Shown piece after piece: positions 59,073 through 64,000 of a stretch of 64,000 nucleotides of DNA; the first letter of the stretch is position 1; each line of letters starts with the position of its first letter. The stretch spans positions 62,001-126,000 of the forward strand of contig NZ_WOEZ01000185.1 in the NCBI RefSeq assembly GCF_013177735.1, read 5' to 3'. The stretch is from Paraburkholderia elongata (lineage in GTDB: Bacteria; Pseudomonadota; Gammaproteobacteria; Burkholderiales; Burkholderiaceae). The notes beneath the pieces were generated by a model. It did not search any database. It was not told where the DNA came from and worked only from the letters and a program-made list of their open reading frames with translations. Position numbers and translations under genes: made by a program.

Positions 59073-59101
59073 TTGCTGTTTGACGTTTAGGCGGCTATAC
59101 T
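59073..59101 (+). promoter_or_regulatory. Rightward early promoter (PR-like)
   Basis: -35 TTGCTG (59073-59078), 17-base spacer, -10 TATACT (59096-59101). GTTTAG (59085-59090) sits in the spacer, 5 bases before the -10. Confidence 0.75.
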
Positions 59102-59127
59102 GCGGAAACGCATTCAGTGAGACAGTG

Positions 59128-59424
59128 ATGACCCTTTCCAAAGAACAAGCCATCAGGATTTTCGGCACACGCAAGGCGCTGTGTGCTGCGATGCGCCTGA
59201 CTAATGCGCGCATTTCGCAATGGCCGGATCAACTCGACCAGAAGACCACGGACCTTGTTATTGGTGCGGCGGTGCGAGTCGGTAAGGCGATTCCGGAGGG
59301 CTTCTCGGCACCGATCACCGACAACGATGGCGGGATTGCTGAGCGCATCAAGACGGTGGACGACGCTCAGAACAATCCGGGTGGTACGAGTCGCAAGACC
59401 AGAGAGGCGCGGATGCAGCAGTAA
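59128..59424 (+). CDS. cro: Cro-like DNA-binding protein
   Basis: A 98-residue protein. EQAIRIFGTRKALCAAMRLT then NARISQWPDQLDQKTTDLVI resembles P22-type Cro proteins, with a short helix-turn-helix. The C-terminal 40 residues are polar. First gene rightward from the PR-like promoter. Start 59128 leaves a leader of about 20 bases. Confidence 0.75.
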   Translation: MTLSKEQAIRIFGTRKALCAAMRLTNARISQWPDQLDQKTTDLVIGAAVRVGKAIPEGFSAPITDNDGGIAERIKTVDDAQNNPGGTSRKTREARMQQ

Positions 59425-59586
59425 CGATTCACGCATCAGCTGACGCGGACCGGCGTTAGTACTGCGAAAAGTAGTGGTTGAGTTAGGCATAACGGTTTTC
59501 ATAGTTGTTGGATCGATAAGCCGCGTTAAGTGGCACTGCAGCATGGGACGAATAGTCCCTTTTTTTGCGGTTTGGGGGATATCCAA
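59425..59586 (+). other. Gap between Cro-like and CII-like genes
   Basis: 162 bases with no supported gene. By analogy to lambdoid phages this is where tR1 and nut sites would lie, but I see no confident terminator here. Confidence 0.35.
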
Positions 59587-60015
59587 GTGAGTTCAACTCT
59601 TTGTCGTCTGGTTGAGGATCAGCCAGAACTGCCTCTTTCAAGGAAGCCGGAAATGATTGAGATGCCTATCGAGATGATCCGGGCAAAACGCAGCAAGGGC
59701 GCGGCCTTCACCCTTGCGTGCGATGCCAGCGGGCTCGAAGACAAAGAGATTGCCATGTCGCTCAACATCGATGCCGGCACGTTCTCCAAGATGAAGAAAG
59801 GCATGGCGACGCTCGACGCCGATCTGCTCGTGCAGTTCTGCAAGATCGTCGGCAACCAGATCTACCCCGAGTGGCTCGCCTACCAGGTAGGTTGCACGCT
59901 GGTGATGATCCAGTCTGAAGCGGAGCGTCGCGCCGAAGAGGAGCGGGCAAAGCGCGAAGAGGCCGAGAAGGAAAACAAGCTGCTCCGTCAACTCTTGCAA
60001 GGAAAAGCAGCGTGA
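59587..60015 (+). CDS. CII-like phage regulatory protein
   Basis: A 142-residue protein with a helix-turn-helix middle (LACDASGLEDKEIAMSLNID then GTFSKMKKGMATLDADLLVQ) and a C-terminal coiled coil (ERRAEEERAKREEAEKENKL) for multimerisation. This layout resembles CII-like activators; a GTG at 59587 after GGGGGA is my start, with ATG 59653 as alternative. Position after cro fits. Confidence 0.7.
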   Translation: MSSTLCRLVEDQPELPLSRKPEMIEMPIEMIRAKRSKGAAFTLACDASGLEDKEIAMSLNIDAGTFSKMKKGMATLDADLLVQFCKIVGNQIYPEWLAYQVGCTLVMIQSEAERRAEEERAKREEAEKENKLLRQLLQGKAA

Positions 60016-60689
60016 ATGCTCTTATCCCCAATCTCGAACAAACGATGTCGAGCCGCGAAATCGCGGAACTGACTGGCAGCTCGCACGACAACGTACTCAA
60101 GACCGTCCGCGCGCTGGTCGAAAAGGGTGTCGTTTTCGGAAACGAGACCCCTTACGTTCACCCGCAGAACAAACAGACCTATTTCGAGTTCCATCTCAAC
60201 TATCGCGACACGATGGTTGTGGTGTCCGGTTACAGCGTCGAATTGCGCGCCAAGATCATTGATCGCTGGCAAGAACTCGAGGCCAAGGTGGATCAACCCG
60301 CCATCAACCTCAACGACCCCGCATTCCTGCGCACTGCCCTGCTTCAGTACACCGAGAAGGTGATCGAATTGCAGCAGACGATCACTGAACAGGCGCCGGC
60401 CGTCGAATTCGCTCACGCAGTCCGTAACACCGAGGACTCGATCAGCATTGGCGACATGGCGCGGCTGCTCGGAACCGGTCAGAACCGCCTGTTCCGGCGC
60501 CTGCGTGATGACCACATCCTCATGTCGAACAACCGCCCGTATCAGCAATACCTCGACCGCGAATATTTCCGTGTGATCGAGAACGTCTGGCGCGACTCCG
60601 AAGGCGAGACGCACCCGACATTCAAAACCGTCGTCACGGGTCGTGGGCAAGTCTATCTGCAACGCAAGTACGGCGCGGAGGCCGCATGA
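60012..60689 (+). CDS. Rha-type regulator / KilAC antirepressor
   Basis: A 225-residue protein. Residues 10-95 are a Rha domain (MSSREIAELTGSSHDNVLKT, with FHLNYRDTMVVVSGYSVELR). Residues 115-215 are an antirepressor KilAC domain (ISIGDMARLLGTGQNRLFRR). Rha/Ant proteins are early phage regulators that counter repression. Overlaps the previous gene by 4 bases. Confidence 0.88.
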   Translation: MNALIPNLEQTMSSREIAELTGSSHDNVLKTVRALVEKGVVFGNETPYVHPQNKQTYFEFHLNYRDTMVVVSGYSVELRAKIIDRWQELEAKVDQPAINLNDPAFLRTALLQYTEKVIELQQTITEQAPAVEFAHAVRNTEDSISIGDMARLLGTGQNRLFRRLRDDHILMSNNRPYQQYLDREYFRVIENVWRDSEGETHPTFKTVVTGRGQVYLQRKYGAEAA

Positions 60690-61009
60690 ACGTCAAACAA
60701 GGCGACCTGGCATTCATTGTCGGCGGCTCCAAGTTCGCCGGACGCATCGTGGAAGTCCTTTCGCGCGCACCGATTGGTGTTTCTTTCGCGCTTCCGGACG
60801 GGTTCACGCAATGCGCCCAGGAATATGAGTGGGTGATCAAGTTTGTGGGCTCTCCGGTAGATGCTCCTGTGGGGCTGAATGGTCAATACATGCGCTCACG
60901 GAAAGCCTTCTATGGATGCGCCCCGGATCGCAAGCTTCGCCCTATCAACGGTGTTCCGGTCGATGAAGACGTCACCGAGGACATGAAGGAACCATCATGC
61001 GCGGATTAA
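60686..61009 (+). CDS. Phage hypothetical protein
   Basis: A 107-residue protein: MNVKQGDLAFIVGGSKFAGR then IVEVLSRAPIGVSFALPDGF. The start resembles small beta-barrel (KOW/SH3-like) phage proteins. Overlaps the antirepressor gene by 4 bases. Function unknown. Confidence 0.65.
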   Translation: MNVKQGDLAFIVGGSKFAGRIVEVLSRAPIGVSFALPDGFTQCAQEYEWVIKFVGSPVDAPVGLNGQYMRSRKAFYGCAPDRKLRPINGVPVDEDVTEDMKEPSCAD

Positions 61010-61089
61010 TCGTTTTCGCCTCCCTTGCACTACTCCTGACTCTTCTGGCGTGGGTAGTGGGAGTTGTGCATCAGGTGTGTGCGCTATGA
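60997..61089 (+). CDS. 30-residue membrane peptide
   Basis: MRGLIVFASLALLLTLLAWV then VGVVHQVCAL: almost wholly one transmembrane helix. A good ribosome site (GAAGGAACC) precedes ATG 60997; it overlaps the preceding gene's end and, by 4 bases, the following start. Function unknown. Confidence 0.55.
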   Translation: MRGLIVFASLALLLTLLAWVVGVVHQVCAL

Positions 61090-61256
61090 ATGCCGACCAA
61101 GCCCGCGAGCAGCGCATACAGGAACTCGGCGTGAAGCTGTGCGTCGCCGAGACGATCGAGGAACGCATTGCGCTCTGGAGCCAGCTACGCGCCGAAATAA
61201 AGGCTCGTACGCCGGCTCAAATAAAGCGCATGGAGTCGGACAAGGGGCTGAGATGA
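61086..61256 (+). CDS. Small phage protein, helical
   Basis: A 56-residue charged helical protein, MNADQAREQRIQELGVKLCV and later AEIKARTPAQIKRMESDKGL. Coupled to its neighbours by ATGA overlaps. Function unknown. Confidence 0.55.
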   Translation: MNADQAREQRIQELGVKLCVAETIEERIALWSQLRAEIKARTPAQIKRMESDKGLR

Positions 61257-61360
61257 AAACGGCGCTTAAGCGGTCTCTCATGTGGGCACACAACCATGCA
61301 CTGGTGCCGGCGAGCATCGTGACATGGGCAATGAAGAAGTTTGACCTGAAGGAGTTCTGA
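61253..61360 (+). CDS. 35-residue phage peptide
   Basis: MKTALKRSLMWAHNHALVPA then SIVTWAMKKFDLKEF, basic and amphipathic. ATGA overlap with the preceding gene and 1 base before the next start. Function unknown. Confidence 0.5.
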   Translation: MKTALKRSLMWAHNHALVPASIVTWAMKKFDLKEF

Positions 61361-61361
61361 G

Positions 61362-61547
61362 ATGGAAATGATGCAAATCGAAGTCACGACCGATGAAGCC
61401 GGTTACCTGTTCCTTTCGCAACAGGATGGGGATGAGGGCCAAATTGTCTGCCTGCACCCTGACCAGGTGCCTCTCGTGTGCGAATGGATGATGCAGGCCA
61501 TTGGCGCCAAAACTGAAATTCGTGAGTCGACGCGGTTTGAAAACTAA
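61362..61547 (+). CDS. Small phage protein
   Basis: A 61-residue acidic protein, MEMMQIEVTTDEAGYLFLSQ, then VCLHPDQVPLVCEWMMQAIG. Function unknown. Directly precedes the replication initiator gene. Confidence 0.55.
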   Translation: MEMMQIEVTTDEAGYLFLSQQDGDEGQIVCLHPDQVPLVCEWMMQAIGAKTEIRESTRFEN

Positions 61548-61556
61548 GGCGGTCGT

Positions 61557-62321
61557 GTGGAAGAAGCGTCACCGCAGCTGGAAGACGGTTACACCAAGCT
61601 CGCAAACGAGCTACTGGAAGCGCTTATCGGTGCGGGGCTAACGGCGAGGCAATGGGCGGTTGTCATGGCGATCATACGGAAGACATATGGTTTCAACAAG
61701 AAGGCAGACGAGATTGGCCTGTCTCAGTTGGCCGCTATGACTGGCATCGACAAGACCCACCTGAGCCGCACGGTCCGTGAACTGGAGGCCGCCAAGGTGA
61801 TCCACCGTCAAGTCGGAACCCATGCTCATAGCCTGAGCATCAACAAGAAACATTCGCAGTGGGGGTTGCTGAAAGAGCAACGGGTTGCCGAATCAGCAAC
61901 AGTTGCTGAAAGAGCAACTGTGACCAAATCAGCAACTGGGGGTTGCCGAATCAGCACTGGGGGAGTTGCCGAATCAGCACATTTAGGGTTGCTGAATGAG
62001 CAACCACAAAATACGACCCAAAAGACAACCCAAAAGACAACTCCAAAAGAGATTGCACCGAGCGGGAAAATCTCGCTCGATGCCGAAGGTGACTGGGTCG
62101 GAATTCCTACCCGTCTCATGGCGAAATGGCAGCAAGCCTATCCGGCCCTTAGCCTGGATGCGGAGCTCTCGAAAGCCTCCGCTTGGATCATCGCCAATCC
62201 GAAAAACAAAAAATCGAACTACGCGCGTTTCCTGACGAACTGGCTCACCCGGGCGCAAGACAAAGCCCCGAAGCAAGGCGGCGGGAATGAACAAGACAAT
62301 CGACCGAAGCTCGTGCTATGA
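61557..62321 (+). CDS. Phage replication initiator (O-like) with internal origin
   Basis: A 254-residue protein. N-terminal winged helix of phage replication protein O type (LEDGYTKLANELLEALIGAG, and RQWAVVMAIIRKTYGFNKKA, and SQLAAMTGIDKTHLSRTVRE). The middle (residues 100-160) is encoded by the iteron array and is repetitive: KEQRVAESATVAERATVTKS. The C-terminal 90 residues are a separate domain that should contact the helicase partner. GTG start at 61557. Overlaps the primase-helicase gene by 4 bases. Confidence 0.85.
   Translation: MEEASPQLEDGYTKLANELLEALIGAGLTARQWAVVMAIIRKTYGFNKKADEIGLSQLAAMTGIDKTHLSRTVRELEAAKVIHRQVGTHAHSLSINKKHSQWGLLKEQRVAESATVAERATVTKSATGGCRISTGGVAESAHLGLLNEQPQNTTQKTTQKTTPKEIAPSGKISLDAEGDWVGIPTRLMAKWQQAYPALSLDAELSKASAWIIANPKNKKSNYARFLTNWLTRAQDKAPKQGGGNEQDNRPKLVL
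61865..62004. repeat. Seven 17-bp iterons, probable phage replication origin
   Basis: Units start at 61865, 61884, 61902, 61920, 61942, 61965 and 61988. Consensus GTTGCYGAAWSAGCAAC, itself an inverted repeat (GTTGC/GCAAC). Spacing is 18-19 for the first four and 22-23 for the rest. The fourth and the outer halves of the fifth and sixth are diverged. As in lambda, iterons lie within the initiator gene. Confidence 0.85.
62005..62052. repeat. A-rich tandem repeat next to the iterons (candidate unwinding element)
   Basis: CCCAAAAGACAA is repeated head to tail at 62017-62028 and 62029-62040, followed by a partial third copy CTCCAAAAGAG. Purine-rich on one strand and the least GC-rich part nearby, directly beside the iterons. 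Confidence 0.6.
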
Positions 62322-64000
62322 AAAACTTTATCGATTTTGGGATTGACGTTGGCGGCCACACGACCGGGGAACACAAGGCGCTTTGCCCGCAATGCTCGCA
62401 CACGCGGAAGAAAAAGAACCTCAAGGTTCTGAACGTCAACGTGGACAAGGGTGTGTGGAACTGCTGGCATTGCTCGTGGAGCGGCACGCTCAAGGGCGGC
62501 GAATGGCAGAAGCCCGAAGTGCGCAAGGTCTACACCAAGCCCGTTTTCGTCAAGGTCGACAAGAAAACTGATGAACTGCAGGCGTGGTTCGATACGCGCG
62601 GCATTTCCGCCGAAGTCGTGCAACGCAACCAGATCACGCTGGGTAAGGAATATTTCCCGCAAGTCGAGGAAGAGCGCGGCTGCGTGCTGTTCCCCTACTT
62701 CCGTGGCGAAGAGGTCATCAACATCAAGTACCGGACGCGTGACAAATTGTTCCGGATGGCTTCTGGTGCCGAGCGAATCCTGTACGGCATCAACGATATC
62801 AATCCAGAAGTGCTGGTCTGGGTTGAGGGCGAAATCGACAAGCTATCCGTCGAAATGGCCGGCCTGACGAGCTGCGTTTCCGTCCCTGACGGTGCGCCGG
62901 CTGCTGATTCGAAGTCGTACAGCAACAAATTCGATTTCCTGACCGAGAAGGCGCTTGAAGCCGTCAAGCTGCATATCATCGCCGTCGACAGCGATGAGCC
63001 CGGCGTTCGGCTCCAGGAAGAACTGGTGCGCCGGCTGGGTCGCGAAAAATGCCTGATCGTCGTTTGGCCGAAGGATTGCAAGGATGCTAACGAAGTCCTG
63101 CTGACGCATGGCGTCGAGACGCTGGCCGACTGCATCGCCAATGCCCGCGCGCTGCCGATCGAAGGAACGTACAGCGTCGACGACATTATCGAATCGATCT
63201 TCAACGATTACGAATACGGCCCGGAACGCGGCGTGTCGACGAGTTGGGCAGAGATGGACGACACGTACCGCGTTATGACTGGCGAATGGACGCTCGTAAC
63301 GGGCATCCCAGGGCATGGCAAGTCGGAATGGCTGGATGCCCTTGCCTTGAACCTGTCGAAACACTACGGCTGGAATTTCGGCATCTTCTCGCCCGAAAAC
63401 CAGCCGCTCAAGTACCACGTTGAAAAGTTGACAGAGAAGATTGTAGGAAAGCCTTTCTCCGAAGGATTTACGGAGCGCATGTCGTTCAAGGAAATGGGCG
63501 AGGCGTTGAAGTTCGTCAACGATCATTTCCATTTCATGCTGCCGGACTATCCGACCGTCGACGGCTTGCTTGATACGTCTCAGCAATTGGTGCTTCGCCA
63601 CGGCATACGCGGCCTGATTATCGATCCGTGGAACGAGATCAACCCGGCCCGTGACGGTAACGTTACTGAAACGGACTATATCAGCCAGGCGCTGACGAAG
63701 ATCCGCACATTCGCGCGCCGGAATCAAGTGCATGTGTGGCTCGTTGCTCACCCGACGAAATTGCAGAAAGACAAGACTTCCGGCGCCTATCCGGTTCCCA
63801 CTCCGTATGACGTAAGCGGCTCGGCGCACTGGCGCAACAAGGCAGATAACTGCATTACGGTCTACCGCGACATGGTGCAGCACGGCTCGCCGGTACAGGT
63901 GCATGTGCAGAAGGTCCGCAAGAAATCCAACGGCAAAGTCGGCATGGTCGAGTTCGATTACGACCACATCTGCGGACGTTACAAACCATATAAGAAGAAT
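62318..64000 (+). CDS. Primase-helicase (T7 gp4/Twinkle-like), 3' end outside the window
   Basis: At least 561 residues, open to the end of the window. A zinc ribbon near the start (ALCPQCSHTRKKKN and VWNCWHCSWSG) belongs to the primase. A TOPRIM region follows with VLVWVEGEIDKLSVEMAGLT and LHIIAVDSDEPG. The RecA-fold helicase has Walker A VTGIPGHGKSEWLDALAL and Walker B RGLIIDPWNEINPARD, and H4-like DVSGSAHWRNKADNCITVYR. It primes and unwinds at the phage fork, presumably recruited by the O-like protein whose gene it overlaps by 4 bases. Confidence 0.92.
   Translation, partial: MKNFIDFGIDVGGHTTGEHKALCPQCSHTRKKKNLKVLNVNVDKGVWNCWHCSWSGTLKGGEWQKPEVRKVYTKPVFVKVDKKTDELQAWFDTRGISAEVVQRNQITLGKEYFPQVEEERGCVLFPYFRGEEVINIKYRTRDKLFRMASGAERILYGINDINPEVLVWVEGEIDKLSVEMAGLTSCVSVPDGAPAADSKSYSNKFDFLTEKALEAVKLHIIAVDSDEPGVRLQEELVRRLGREKCLIVVWPKDCKDANEVLLTHGVETLADCIANARALPIEGTYSVDDIIESIFNDYEYGPERGVSTSWAEMDDTYRVMTGEWTLVTGIPGHGKSEWLDALALNLSKHYGWNFGIFSPENQPLKYHVEKLTEKIVGKPFSEGFTERMSFKEMGEALKFVNDHFHFMLPDYPTVDGLLDTSQQLVLRHGIRGLIIDPWNEINPARDGNVTETDYISQALTKIRTFARRNQVHVWLVAHPTKLQKDKTSGAYPVPTPYDVSGSAHWRNKADNCITVYRDMVQHGSPVQVHVQKVRKKSNGKVGMVEFDYDHICGRYKPYKKN

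Noticed and set aside
61865..62004. CRISPR array
   Set aside because: Units are 17 bases with 1-6 base gaps, lie inside an initiator gene and are inverted repeats; they are iterons.
62843..63967. 374-codon leftward open frame at the right end
   Set aside because: It is antisense to the primase-helicase, whose zinc, TOPRIM and Walker motifs are unmistakable.

Overview
The window looks like the main chromosome of a Paraburkholderia (Burkholderiaceae, Betaproteobacteria). The evidence is uniformly GC-rich coding sequence, a nodIJ-type ABC exporter pair, the ssuDCBF sulfonate genes, aat-bpt-pyrD in series, many paired LysR/TetR/GntR regulators, and proteins that read as burkholderial throughout. 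No rRNA or CRISPR array is present. Two tRNAs are seen, His-GUG and initiator Met-CAU.

Positions 1-44,440 are ordinary host chromosome. From the left: the end of nodI and nodJ; a long inverted repeat; a LysR regulator divergent from an M20 peptidase and an MFS carrier; an aldo/keto reductase; APS kinase overlapping a TPR sulfotransferase (a PAPS-making and PAPS-using pair); dusA; tRNA-His; a hicAB toxin-antitoxin pair with its own paired operators; small exported and hypothetical proteins; ssuF-ssuB-ssuC-ssuD for sulfonate sulfur; a 3-hydroxyisobutyryl-CoA hydrolase-like enzyme; a TetR repressor with a clear palindromic operator in front of a divergent NAD(P)-binding epimerase gene; an SMR exporter; tRNA-fMet; nudix-aat-bpt-pyrD; a polar amino-acid ABC uptake pair; a signal peptidase; a GFO/IDH/MocA oxidoreductase and a FadR-type regulator; a Crp-like regulator with a WcaJ-type sugar transferase and two glycosyltransferases (exopolysaccharide); a damaged higBA; rpiA; rlmB; rnr.

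From about 44.5 kb to the end of the window is the left and central part of a prophage inserted beside the 5' end of rnr. It has a tyrosine integrase, a PrtN-family protein, and a very long leftward early operon (58,021 down to about 45,980) of some thirty small genes, mostly joined by 1-4 base stop/start overlaps. This operon carries a Sak4-like ATPase, a DnaQ-fold exonuclease, an SPFH (prohibitin-like) membrane protein and an RtcB RNA ligase. An immunity region (58.0-59.4 kb) has a CI-type repressor, a Cro-like protein and two opposed promoters with the same operator half-site in the same place. The rightward early operon holds a CII-like protein, a Rha/KilAC antirepressor, a replication initiator containing seven iterons (the probable phage origin) and a primase-helicase that runs off the window. 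The other prophage end, structural and lysis genes are outside the window.

The best candidates for something new are a roughly 760-base gene-free segment inside the leftward operon (56,267-57,026) dense in hairpins and therefore a candidate large structured RNA; the prophage-borne RtcB and SPFH genes; an SSB-like acidic tail on the Sak4-like ATPase; and several very small overlapping membrane-peptide genes that length cut-offs would miss.
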